Origin: Butyricimonas paravirosa
GTDB lineage: Bacteria; Bacteroidota; Bacteroidia; Bacteroidales; Marinifilaceae
Assembly (NCBI RefSeq): GCF_032878955.1
Contig: NZ_CP043839.1
Location: forward strand, 992,001 to 1,056,000
Direction: 5' to 3'
DNA length: 64,000 bases
Shown here in pieces: positions 56,043-64,000 of the stretch. The notes below the pieces were generated by a model. That model worked only from the letters and a program-made list of their open reading frames with translations, did not search any database and was not told the origin of the DNA. Every line of letters begins with the position of its first letter. Within the stretch, counting starts at the first letter, position 1. Made by a program: the position numbers and the translations under genes.

Positions 56043-56777
56043 ATGAAAAAAATAATCTATACAATATGTCTTGCCCTGATGACTTTCTGCATCGGGTGTG
56101 ATGATGACGATAATCATTTGCCACAGGTGAAACCGGAAAGCACCGGAACCCTCACGGATGACGAGGGAAACGAATACACTTGGGTCCGCTATGACGGTCT
56201 GGACTGGATGACCTCTAATTTCAAAGCCGGAACCCCGTATTACGAATTAAAAGATTCATGGGGATGGAGTGACCTAATCAGTATCAGTGATAAAGATCAA
56301 GCCATTGCCGATTACGATATGTACGGGAATCTATACACGTACGAGGATGCCATTGCCAACGCACCAGAAGGATGGCGATTACCCACGGATGAGGATTGGA
56401 AAAAACTGGAAAAAGCCTTAGGAATGTCTCCCGGTGAACTCGACGATACAGGATGGCGAGGTTCTGTCGAGGGTGAACTCATACAACAGGATGAAACGGG
56501 AAGTGGCATACATTTACTCCTTGCCGGATATGTCAGTTTACAACCGGGAACTCCTCTTTTTCAATACCTACGTCAAGTTCGTGAATACGGGTATTACTGG
56601 AGCAGCACGGTTGACGAAAGCTACACGCAATCAACCGCCGTGTACTACCGGAGAATTCGTTTCAATTCTTCACAGATAGAACGAACGAGTACCACCATCG
56701 AGGAAAAAGATTACGTTCAGAATGTATATAAAAGATTCATGAGCGTACGTTACGTGAGAGACGCACAAAACAATTAA
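56043..56777 (+). CDS. FISUMP-domain lipoprotein (locus 3)
   Basis: A 244-residue lipoprotein: signal peptide ending LMTFCIGC, DDDDNH spacer, then the Fibrobacter-succinogenes-major-paralogous-type layout: LTDDEGNEYTWVRYDGLDWM, APEGWRLPTDEDWKKLEKAL, YYWSSTVDESYTQ and FMSVRYVRD. The fold is used at bacterial surfaces, but the function is not established. Seen in SusCD clusters of Bacteroidota. It is 12 bases after the preceding gene. Confidence 0.87.
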   Translation: MKKIIYTICLALMTFCIGCDDDDNHLPQVKPESTGTLTDDEGNEYTWVRYDGLDWMTSNFKAGTPYYELKDSWGWSDLISISDKDQAIADYDMYGNLYTYEDAIANAPEGWRLPTDEDWKKLEKALGMSPGELDDTGWRGSVEGELIQQDETGSGIHLLLAGYVSLQPGTPLFQYLRQVREYGYYWSSTVDESYTQSTAVYYRRIRFNSSQIERTSTTIEEKDYVQNVYKRFMSVRYVRDAQNN

Positions 56778-56787
56778 ACATGAAAAT

Positions 56788-56828
56788 TGAAAATGGAGAA
56801 TGATAAACCAAAACTTTCTCCATTTTCA
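56788..56828 (+). promoter_or_regulatory. 13-bp perfect hairpin between FISUMP and thioredoxin genes
   Basis: TGAAAATGGAGAA (56788-56800) and TTCTCCATTTTCA (56816-56828) with a 15-nt loop; no T run follows. Could partly separate the surface-protein genes from the thioredoxin genes downstream. Confidence 0.5.
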
Positions 56829-56845
56829 CAAATACCATTCACAAA

Positions 56846-58051
56846 ATGAGACAATTATATTACATTGTCGTGGCACTGTTATTATGTGGTGCCTGCGACA
56901 AACAGGGAGGGTATGTCATCCGGGGAAGTTTTCCCGGTTTGAAGGACGGGATGATCGTTAAATTGAACCAGATCGAGGACCCGTTCAACGAAATCAACCT
57001 AAGTATAGACACGGTACGTAACGGTCAATTTGAATTAAAAGGTGTTACCCCCTCTCCCGTGTTCTGCAAAATAACCATCAGTAACAAAGACCTTGTCACC
57101 GATAAAAAAGAAATCAAAAATAACGGTACACTCTTGTTTCTCGATAATTCAAAAATGGAGTTACAAGCAGAGCATTACGATAGTCTATCCTACATTATCT
57201 TCATGCATCCTCTCTCTACTCGAGGGAAAGCTAAGGTAACAGGCGGACCGCTACAAACCGAATTCAATCACTATCGTGAAGTGTTACAACCTTTGGAGGC
57301 AGACACAGACATTCCCTCGTCTAAATTACTGGAAGCAAGGTTCTACAAACACCAATATTCTCCGGAAGAATACAGTAAACTTTACGAGGAACAATACCCG
57401 TTATTGCTCTCCCGTCAGGCAAAAGTCGACGCAGCCCGCATGGATTTTATTCGCCAATACCCGACATCTCCCCTATCTCTATACATTGCAGAAACATTGA
57501 TAAACACGGAATTTTCCCGCACCAAGGAAGAGTTGGAGGAATTGTCACGTATCACGGCCCACGTGGAAGATTCCGTACGCAAGCCACGTTTTTTGAAAAG
57601 GATGGAACTTGCACAATTTCAATATAAAGGAGTAATATACACCGATCTCTCGCTGGAAACCCCGACAGGAGAAAACGTGAAATTATCGGAGCATATCCAA
57701 CCGGGACGTTACACGATTCTGGACTTTTGGGCATCCTGGTGCGGACCTTGCAAGGCTGCCATTCCCTCTATAAAAAAACTCTACAACGAGTACAGCCGGG
57801 AAATGCTGGATGTGATCAGTGTATCGGTAGATGAAAAAAATGCAGACTGGCAAAAAGCCTTGAAAGAAGAAAAAATGGAGTGGGCGCAATTAAGGGCCGC
57901 ACAAAGAGAAAGCATGATGGAATTGTCGTTTAAATACAATTTACTCAGCATTCCGCGTCTGATGCTGGTGGACCCGGAGGGTAAAGTTGTCTTTAGCGGT
58001 AACGATGCCGATGCCCTACGATTAACATTCAAACAATTAGTTAGGGAATAA
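56846..58051 (+). CDS. TlpA-family disulfide reductase with DUF4369 N-terminal domain (copy 1, locus 3)
   Basis: A 401-residue lipoprotein (signal ending LLLCGAC) with an N-terminal DUF4369-like beta domain (VIRGSFPGLKDGMIVKLNQI, GQFELKGV), a helical middle region and a C-terminal thioredoxin fold with active site WCGPC (Cys299 and Cys302) inside LDFWASWCGPCKAAIPSI. The cis-Pro segment is LSIPRLMLVDPEGKV. Acts as a thiol-disulfide oxidoreductase in the periplasm, probably reductive. First of three thioredoxin-type genes in a row. Confidence 0.92.
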   Translation: MRQLYYIVVALLLCGACDKQGGYVIRGSFPGLKDGMIVKLNQIEDPFNEINLSIDTVRNGQFELKGVTPSPVFCKITISNKDLVTDKKEIKNNGTLLFLDNSKMELQAEHYDSLSYIIFMHPLSTRGKAKVTGGPLQTEFNHYREVLQPLEADTDIPSSKLLEARFYKHQYSPEEYSKLYEEQYPLLLSRQAKVDAARMDFIRQYPTSPLSLYIAETLINTEFSRTKEELEELSRITAHVEDSVRKPRFLKRMELAQFQYKGVIYTDLSLETPTGENVKLSEHIQPGRYTILDFWASWCGPCKAAIPSIKKLYNEYSREMLDVISVSVDEKNADWQKALKEEKMEWAQLRAAQRESMMELSFKYNLLSIPRLMLVDPEGKVVFSGNDADALRLTFKQLVRE

Positions 58052-58096
58052 TAACTCGTATAATCACCGTATTGTATTAAATCAAAAAAATCATGT

Positions 58097-59332
58097 ATGA
58101 AAAAAATAATATCTTTTGCCATTTGTATTTTATTCACGTTCCCGCTACTCGCACAGCATGGGGTAAATTTTAGGGATCTCTCCTACGAACAAGCACTTGA
58201 GCAAGCGAAGCAGGAAAATAAACTCTTGTTTATTGATTGCTACACGGAATGGTGCGGCCCATGTAAAAAAATGATGAATGAGGTTTTCCCTCAAAAAGCA
58301 GCCGGGGACTTTTTCAACCCCAGATTCGTAAGTGTCAAGTTTGACATGGAAAAAGGGGAAGGCAAAGAATTAAGTAAAAAATTTGATGTTCACGCTTATC
58401 CCACCTTTTTAATTGTTCGCACGGATGGCACGGTACAACATAAACTGACCGGAAGTAGCGATCTGGAAGGATTTATTGAAAGGGTACAAAAGGGGCTGGA
58501 AGAAGAAAATACTCTTCCCTACCAGCACCAGCTTTACGCAAAAGGAGAAATGAGTAAACAGCAGCTACTCGCCTATAAAGAATGTTTATCGGAAGCCAAT
58601 GACAAAGAAAAAGCGGCTCAAATATATAACGAATTACTAGAACAACTATCTGACTCGGACAAGATGCAAAAGGAATTTTGGGGTATTTACGAAGACCGGA
58701 GCTGCCAGATCGGTACCCCTCTCTTCAATTACCTGTTGTCAAATCTAACTTCTATCCGGGAAAATGTCGGAGTGGAAAAAGTAGACAACTATTTATTCCC
58801 CAAATATCAAAAAGCTCTAAACGACTATATCCGCGGGTTCCAGCAAGAAAATTCCCTTCCCGTTTCCGAATTAAAAAGACAAGTCTCGACTTTAAATATA
58901 AATCAACAGGAGATATTGACAGAAATGGCCAATCTGGCAACACTAGTCGATCAACAAAAAATAGACAAGATCGCCAAAATAATCGAGACAAATGTAACCA
59001 AAAACGATGTCAAAGAAATCATCCTGTATGTCATGGGCTACCGGGCGATCACGTGGCAAATGAAAGAACCGGACACAACGCATCTCGCCAAACTTGGTAC
59101 AAGACTGGTCAAAAAAATCATTCCCGTAATAGAAAATAAAGCGTCCTCCTTAACAGTTGAGGAACTGTACGATTACTCGTTTGTATTTCTGACTCTGGAA
59201 AAACACATTAGCAAATCCAACTACGCCCGGCTTGCCGCAATCGGAGAAAAAGTGATTCCCCAATTACCGGAGAGTCAATACAAAATGTTCGTGGAGACTA
59301 CATTCAAAACTTACAAAGAACGTTCCCGCTAA
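58097..59332 (+). CDS. Thioredoxin-fold exported protein with long helical C-terminus (locus 3)
   Basis: A 411-residue exported protein with signal peptide (FTFPLLAQ, cleaved) and an N-terminal thioredoxin domain whose motif is WCGPC (Cys53 and Cys56), in LFIDCYTEWCGPCKKMMNEV. The cis-Pro region is DVHAYPTFLIV. From about residue 130 it is a mostly helical domain of unknown role. Different architecture from the flanking TlpA/DUF4369 pair, yet encoded in the same stretch. Confidence 0.88.
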   Translation: MKKIISFAICILFTFPLLAQHGVNFRDLSYEQALEQAKQENKLLFIDCYTEWCGPCKKMMNEVFPQKAAGDFFNPRFVSVKFDMEKGEGKELSKKFDVHAYPTFLIVRTDGTVQHKLTGSSDLEGFIERVQKGLEEENTLPYQHQLYAKGEMSKQQLLAYKECLSEANDKEKAAQIYNELLEQLSDSDKMQKEFWGIYEDRSCQIGTPLFNYLLSNLTSIRENVGVEKVDNYLFPKYQKALNDYIRGFQQENSLPVSELKRQVSTLNINQQEILTEMANLATLVDQQKIDKIAKIIETNVTKNDVKEIILYVMGYRAITWQMKEPDTTHLAKLGTRLVKKIIPVIENKASSLTVEELYDYSFVFLTLEKHISKSNYARLAAIGEKVIPQLPESQYKMFVETTFKTYKERSR

Positions 59333-59372
59333 CATACTTATTTATTTCTTAATCATTTAAATATAGATCATC

Positions 59373-60536
59373 ATGAAATATCTATTATCACTTTTATTTC
59401 TCGGTTCGATGGCTGCCTGTATCGAAAAACCGACAGATCATTTCGTGTTACGCGGTACGGTTCCCGGAGCCATTGATAGTACCGAAGTGACCTTGGCATC
59501 TTACAAGGAATACCATAAGAAAATTGCCTCAGGATATGTCATCAATGGAAGATTTGAACTTCAAGGAAAAGTAAATGCCCCCGTGTATTGCCGATTAAGC
59601 ATGAGCGATCAGCACGCAAATACAAACAAAGAATCAAAAGACAAAAGCCCCAATAAATATGTGGAGATCGGCTTTTTTGTTGAGAACGGTAACCTGACCT
59701 TTCAAACTCCCCATATCGATAGCCTGCCACAATCTTTTTGGCTGTATGATATTCGCAAAGAGAAGAATTACACGTTGAAAGGTTCTGTTGCACAGGATAT
59801 ATTCTATCAATACCAACAACAAACCATATCCCTGCGCCATGAAATCGAATCCCTCAACAAAGCCTACATGGAAAACGGGAATGTTGAAAACTTCAAAACC
59901 TCGTACGCCAAACAAATCAAGCTCGAAAACCAAACGAAAGAATTTATAAGGAGTCATCAAAACTTGGCTGTAAATCTCTATCTCGCAGAACAATTGAAGA
60001 AAAAGCCTTTCACTTATGACCAGGCGTACCTGGATGAACTAACCGAATTTTTCGCTCCCTATCAAGACACATGCCTCGCATTACAACAGTTTCGACAATA
60101 CCTGCAAACAGCCCGTACTTTCGTACAAGGTAAAGCGTTACGAGACGGAGAAATGACAACTCCTGACGGGAAAAAAGCCACCCTACTCTCCCAGCTCAAA
60201 AAAGATCATCACACGGTGATTGATTTCTGGGCTTCATGGTGCGGACCTTGTCGGGCAAGTTTCCCTCACCTGCGGGAAATGCACAAGACATACGGAGAAA
60301 AAGTAACTTTTATCAGCTTGTCCGTGGATAAAAGTGAAAAAGATTGGCAGAAAGCGCTGGAAGAAGAAAAACTCCCTTGGAATCAGTATCTCGCCACCCC
60401 GGAATTGAGTAAAGACACCCGAACGAACTACAACCTAAATAGTATTCCGACATTTTTAGTCATCGATCCGAGAGGTAAAATCATCTATTCCGGGAGTAAC
60501 AGTGGGGAATTGGAAATTATGCTGGAGAAAATTTAA
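59373..60536 (+). CDS. TlpA-family disulfide reductase with DUF4369 N-terminal domain (copy 2, locus 3)
   Basis: A 387-residue lipoprotein (signal ending LGSMAAC) with the same layout as the 56846 gene: DUF4369-like start (VLRGTVPGAIDSTEVTLASY; GRFELQGKV), helical middle and C-terminal thioredoxin fold with WCGPC (Cys290 and Cys293) in IDFWASWCGPCRASFPHL. The cis-Pro part is NSIPTFLVIDPRGKI. Paralogous to copy 1. Last gene of locus 3, followed by a terminator. Confidence 0.92.
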   Translation: MKYLLSLLFLGSMAACIEKPTDHFVLRGTVPGAIDSTEVTLASYKEYHKKIASGYVINGRFELQGKVNAPVYCRLSMSDQHANTNKESKDKSPNKYVEIGFFVENGNLTFQTPHIDSLPQSFWLYDIRKEKNYTLKGSVAQDIFYQYQQQTISLRHEIESLNKAYMENGNVENFKTSYAKQIKLENQTKEFIRSHQNLAVNLYLAEQLKKKPFTYDQAYLDELTEFFAPYQDTCLALQQFRQYLQTARTFVQGKALRDGEMTTPDGKKATLLSQLKKDHHTVIDFWASWCGPCRASFPHLREMHKTYGEKVTFISLSVDKSEKDWQKALEEEKLPWNQYLATPELSKDTRTNYNLNSIPTFLVIDPRGKIIYSGSNSGELEIMLEKI

Positions 60537-60603
60537 CGTTCATAAAACCAAAATATAAAAATCAATTCTGATCATAAGTTGATGATCATTCTAGTTTGGA
60601 TGG

Positions 60604-60645
60604 CCGGAGTACAGGAACTATTTCTGTATTCCGGTTTCTTTTTTC
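60604..60645 (+). terminator. Terminator of locus 3
   Basis: CCGGAGTACAG (60604-60614) pairs with CTGTATTCCGG (60624-60634), one G-U pair, followed by TTTCTTTTTTC. Confidence 0.88.
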
Positions 60646-60782
60646 TATACTTTCTAAACAAAATATTTAACCGGAATATATTTCAAATTACAAAATTTGT
60701 TTCATAAATTTACCCTCCAAGTCGATATAAATTTATGCCCGAAGAATATAAAAAGACGTGAACTGAATGAGAATAAACTGAT

Positions 60783-61370
60783 ATGGAGGCAAAAAAAGAC
60801 ACGAGTACAATGGATTATGGTGAAATTTTTAAAGGAAATACAAGAGCTTTCGAGCAACTCTTTAAAAATTACTATGCCCCGTTGCGTGGTTACTGCCAAG
60901 GAATCGTGATAGATAAACAAATCAGTGAAGATATTGTCCAAGATGCTTTCGTATATTTATGGAATAATCGTAAAACATTAGAAATCAAAACAACAATCCA
61001 GACTTACCTCTATTCTACCGTGCGACACGGAGCGCTACATTACCTGAAAAAACAATTGATGGAACGCACTCATTTTCCCCGTCTTGCCGAATTCATCACT
61101 TATCTACAAGAATCGGAATATTCAGAAGAAGAGGTCGTGAAATTAGAAAAAGCGAAAAAGATCCTGCAAGAACTTCCCGAACAATGTAGAATTGTTTTTG
61201 TCATGAATTGCATTGATGGTAAAAAGTATAAAGACATCGCAGAGGAACTGAATATATCCGTTAACACGGTAAAAACTCATTTATCAAAAGCTTACCGTAA
61301 ATTCAGAGAAAAATTAGACGACAGAGCTTACCTTTTATTATTGATTAATAGCTACTTGAAAAAAAGATGA
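60783..61370 (+). CDS. RNA polymerase sigma-70 factor, ECF subfamily (locus 4)
   Basis: A 195-residue ECF sigma factor. Region 2: NYYAPLRGYCQGIV, SEDIVQDAFVYLWNN, YLYSTVRHGALHYLKK; region 4: LPEQCRIVFVMNCIDGKKYKDIAEEL with helix-turn-helix NISVNTVKTHLSKAYRKF. Start at 60783, with ATG at 60810 (MDYGEIFK) as alternative. Followed by its fecR in the usual order. Confidence 0.94.
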   Translation: MEAKKDTSTMDYGEIFKGNTRAFEQLFKNYYAPLRGYCQGIVIDKQISEDIVQDAFVYLWNNRKTLEIKTTIQTYLYSTVRHGALHYLKKQLMERTHFPRLAEFITYLQESEYSEEEVVKLEKAKKILQELPEQCRIVFVMNCIDGKKYKDIAEELNISVNTVKTHLSKAYRKFREKLDDRAYLLLLINSYLKKR

Positions 61371-61440
61371 AAAATATTTCATTTTAGGGTCACCCATTTT
61401 CCGGTTTCGTTCCCCTTAAACGAAATGAAACTGGAAAAAC

Positions 61441-62511
61441 ATGAATAAACAAATATACTTTCTGATCAGAAGAGCTTTTTATTCCTTGCAGAATGAAAAT
61501 GACGAGGTTAATTCCGCATGGAAAAACGTACAATCAAGATGTAAAGGGTATTCCAAGCCATCATTAAAGTTTCGTATTTTTAAATACGCAGCTGTTTTCA
61601 TGCTGGCATTATCCTTGGGTTCTTACTTATGGTATTTTCAACAATCCGATACATCTGATACCGATCACACAGACATTCGGTCCGTTCCACCTAAAGCAAA
61701 ATTAATACTGGCAACGGGGGAACATTTCTACCTTGAAAATATGGAACAAAATATCTCTATAAAAGATCTAGGAGTAAAAATCTCGAAAGATTCTGTAAGT
61801 AATGCCCTATATTATAATATTGATTCTCTCGGGGAAGAAAACCTCCCCACCGAATACAATCAACTGATTATTCCGAAAGGTGGAGAATTCTCTTTAAAGC
61901 TGGCCGACGGATCAACCGTATGGCTAAACTCGGAATCCACGTTAAAATTCCCGGTTCAATTTACCGCCGCCTGTCGGGAAGTTTATCTTGAAGGGGAGGC
62001 ATTTTTCGACATCAAAAAAAATGAACATTCACCTTTCATTGTTCACACGGGTGACAAGAAAGTTACCGTATTGGGTACCCGTTTCAATGTTTCAGCCTAC
62101 CCGGAAGATCCAAGCTGGCAAGTAACCTTAGTACAGGGGAAAGTGGCCGTACAAATAGCTGATCATGAAGAAAAAATATTACAACCATCCGAACAATATT
62201 CACTAAACAACAACACGGGAGAGATCGAGATAAAAACAGTTGAAACCGAACTCTACACCTCATGGCTTGACGGGAAATTCTACTTTAAAGGTTACCGTTT
62301 TGAAGACATCGTGAGAAAATTGGAACGATGGTACGATTTCCAGATGCATTACCAACAAGAAGAAATCAGGAATATGCATTTCCGGGGAGTTATTAATAAA
62401 CATTACCCGTTGGAAAAAACATTAAAATATCTGGAAGAAACAACAAATATTACATTTGACATTGATGGCAGAACGATCACCGTAAAGAAAATAGAAAAAC
62501 AAAAGGAATGA
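61441..62511 (+). CDS. FecR-family anti-sigma factor (locus 4)
   Basis: A 356-residue membrane anti-sigma factor with a short cytoplasmic part (1-44), a membrane helix about 45-66, FecR domain (GGEFSLKLADGSTVWLNSES, LEGEAFFDIKKNEHSPFIV, VTVLGTRFNVSAYPED) and a DUF4974-like C-terminus (FEDIVRKLERWYDFQMHYQQ). The N-terminal part is shorter than in loci 1-3. Start follows a purine-rich GGAAAAAC; the spacing to the sigma stop is about 70 bases. Confidence 0.93.
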   Translation: MNKQIYFLIRRAFYSLQNENDEVNSAWKNVQSRCKGYSKPSLKFRIFKYAAVFMLALSLGSYLWYFQQSDTSDTDHTDIRSVPPKAKLILATGEHFYLENMEQNISIKDLGVKISKDSVSNALYYNIDSLGEENLPTEYNQLIIPKGGEFSLKLADGSTVWLNSESTLKFPVQFTAACREVYLEGEAFFDIKKNEHSPFIVHTGDKKVTVLGTRFNVSAYPEDPSWQVTLVQGKVAVQIADHEEKILQPSEQYSLNNNTGEIEIKTVETELYTSWLDGKFYFKGYRFEDIVRKLERWYDFQMHYQQEEIRNMHFRGVINKHYPLEKTLKYLEETTNITFDIDGRTITVKKIEKQKE

Positions 62512-62544
62512 GTTCCGAAATAACCCATTCCCTTATCAATACCA

Positions 62545-62582
62545 CCTTTTATTTTCCATTTTGCAGTCGGCAAAATAAAAGG
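62545..62582 (+). promoter_or_regulatory. Hairpin between fecR and susC (locus 4)
   Basis: Perfect 11-bp arms CCTTTTATTTT (62545-62555) and AAAATAAAAGG (62572-62582) with a 16-nt loop, 26 bases before the susC start. Confidence 0.55.
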
Positions 62583-62607
62583 CTAATATTAATTTAATTA
62601 CAAAATT

Positions 62608-64000
62608 ATGGAAAAAAAGAGTCAGATCACATTTTTTTATCTACAAGAAAAGTTAAAAAAAGGGGTCATGCTTGTCACATTCATTGCACTAAGTTTGTTT
62701 ACAGGTTACCAGACCTGTAAAGCAGACCCATTGACCCAAGGAGACAGTGTTACATTTACAACACGACAAATGATGATGGAACAAGTATTTGACCTCATCA
62801 CGCAACAACTGAAATATGATATTTTTTACAGTGAAAATGAACTGAACATCCGAAAAATGGTACAGATGCCTCAATTAAAAATGAAACTTACCGATGTTCT
62901 GAACCAGATGTTACAGAAAGAATTCACGTATCGATTTGACAATAACACGATCATCATCCGTCCGGCGAAACAAACCGACACGAGTAATCCTCTTCAAATC
63001 CGAGGCACTGTTACAGATAAAAATAAGATGCCACTCCCCGGGGTTACCGTTCTCATCAAAGGGACAACAATAGGAGTCGCCACGGATAAAGACGGACGTT
63101 TTATTATCGCTCCGTCTAAAGATGCCGACATTGAACTGATTGTCTCTTTCGTTGGAATGAAGACTCGAACCATTTCCTACAAAGGAGAAAAAGATTTAAT
63201 TATCGTCATGGAAGAAGATTCCCAAGAAATGGACGAGGTGGTTGTCACCGGTTATCAAGTAGTTGACCGCCGGAAAAATACAAGTGCGGTCAACTCATTC
63301 AACATGGATGAACTAATGATCCCCGGAACTTCATCCATAGACCAGATGCTGCAAGGACGAGTACCAGACATGATGGTCATGAGTAATTCCGGTGAAGTCG
63401 GTGTTGTTCCAAAGCTACGAATCCGCGGAACATCTACCTTGATCGGAAACCGTGAACCGCTATGGGTGGTGGACGGGATTGTCGTACAAGATCCTGTTCC
63501 GATCTCCCCCGAAGAATTAAATGACCCGGACTACATCAACCGTATCGGGAATGCCATCGCGGGGATTAACCCACAAGATATTGAGCGTATAGACGTATTA
63601 AAAGACGCCGCGGCAACGGCTCTCTACGGTACGAAAGCGGCAAACGGAGTTATCGTAATCACAACTAAAAAAGGACGTATCGGTCGCCCGATTGTTACTT
63701 ACTCCACGACTATGACCCTACGACAACGCCCAAGCTATTCCGATCGCCAAATCAATGTCATGAACTCAAAAGAACGTATCCAGTTTTCCAGAGAATTAGT
63801 TGCCAATCACTACCAATTTCCCAGTGATATGTCCATGGTAGGCTACGAGGGACTTATAAATAAATTATACAACCATGAACTGACGATACCGGAATTTGAC
63901 AAGGAAGTGGCCCGTTTGGAAACCGTCAACACGGATTGGTTTGACTTGCTGATGCGCAACAGTTTATCCCACCAACACACAATCAGTATTTCCGGAGGTT
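62608..64000 (+). CDS. SusC/RagA-family TonB-dependent receptor, N-terminal part (locus 4)
   Basis: Open from the ATG at 62608 to the window end, so the barrel and susD partner lie outside. Signal segment about 18-40, STN domain about 48-118 (QVFDLITQQLKYDIFYSENE), regulatory-like domain about 130-203, TonB-box-like MDEVVVTGY (208-216), plug with IRGTSTLIGNREPLWVVDGI, NDPDYINRIGNAIAG and VLKDAAATALYGTKAANGVI. Very like the locus-3 receptor across the plug and start of the barrel. The start context ACAAAATTATG is shared with the other susC genes. Confidence 0.93.
   Translation, partial: MEKKSQITFFYLQEKLKKGVMLVTFIALSLFTGYQTCKADPLTQGDSVTFTTRQMMMEQVFDLITQQLKYDIFYSENELNIRKMVQMPQLKMKLTDVLNQMLQKEFTYRFDNNTIIIRPAKQTDTSNPLQIRGTVTDKNKMPLPGVTVLIKGTTIGVATDKDGRFIIAPSKDADIELIVSFVGMKTRTISYKGEKDLIIVMEEDSQEMDEVVVTGYQVVDRRKNTSAVNSFNMDELMIPGTSSIDQMLQGRVPDMMVMSNSGEVGVVPKLRIRGTSTLIGNREPLWVVDGIVVQDPVPISPEELNDPDYINRIGNAIAGINPQDIERIDVLKDAAATALYGTKAANGVIVITTKKGRIGRPIVTYSTTMTLRQRPSYSDRQINVMNSKERIQFSRELVANHYQFPSDMSMVGYEGLINKLYNHELTIPEFDKEVARLETVNTDWFDLLMRNSLSHQHTISISGG

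Noticed and set aside
1..64000. CRISPR arrays, tRNA or rRNA genes
   Set aside because: No regularly spaced repeat array, tRNA-like cloverleaf or rRNA sequence was recognised in any gap.

Overview
The window comes from a gut-type Bacteroidota. The four SusC-family TonB-dependent receptors with N-terminal STN domains, SusD partners, ECF sigma/FecR pairs, PKD-like and DUF4843 lipoproteins, TANNTTTG-type -7 promoter elements and AT-rich intergenic DNA all fit. The combination of many FecR-controlled SusC/SusD loci with thioredoxin-fold lipoproteins suggests Butyricimonas/Odoribacter (Odoribacteraceae); the genus is inference. No rRNA, tRNA, CRISPR array, integrase or intact transposase was seen.

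Layout. (1) 1-8.5 kb, minus strand: uptake locus 1, read sigma, FecR, SusC, SusD, zinc-metallohydrolase-like lipoprotein (cut by the window edge). The sigma and fecR genes are separated by a decayed golvesin-type domain gene bracketed by a ~48-bp direct repeat, and the sigma gene has a 13-bp inverted repeat upstream. (2) 8.7-33 kb, housekeeping: a TlpA-type thioredoxin, a transglutaminase-like lipoprotein, tilS, gapA, a patatin-like phospholipase, a DbpA-type DEAD-box helicase, an inositol-monophosphatase family enzyme, two FKBP-like lipoproteins, a PHP phosphatase, a flavin reductase, argS, a two-gene DUF3791-like pair, an RND efflux operon (adaptor, pump, TolC), a DnaQ-like exonuclease, dnaN and an M24 aminopeptidase. 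MITE-like and AT-rich repeats sit between several of these. (3) 33-38.4 kb: two large tandem zincin-family proteins; one has HExxHxxxxxH, its neighbour has lost every metal ligand. (4) 38.9-48.1 kb, minus: uptake locus 2 (sigma, FecR, SusC, SusD, DUF4843 lipoprotein, PKD-like lipoprotein). (5) 48.7-60.5 kb, plus: uptake locus 3 (FecR with no sigma gene directly upstream, SusC, SusD, lipoprotein without HExxH, FISUMP lipoprotein, three thioredoxin-fold proteins). (6) 60.8-64 kb, plus: uptake locus 4 (sigma, FecR, SusC cut by the window end), whose SusC closely resembles that of locus 3.

How the genes probably work together. Each locus looks like a substrate-induced import system: the SusC STN domain contacts the periplasmic end of membrane-bound FecR, which releases the ECF sigma factor and raises SusC/SusD expression. 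No glycoside hydrolases are present. The accessory proteins are metallopeptidase-like and thioredoxin-like, so peptides, proteins or metal/redox-active ligands are more likely cargo than polysaccharides (inference). All four fecR-susC junctions contain an RNA-hairpin-forming inverted repeat, which could make susC output differ from that of the regulators.
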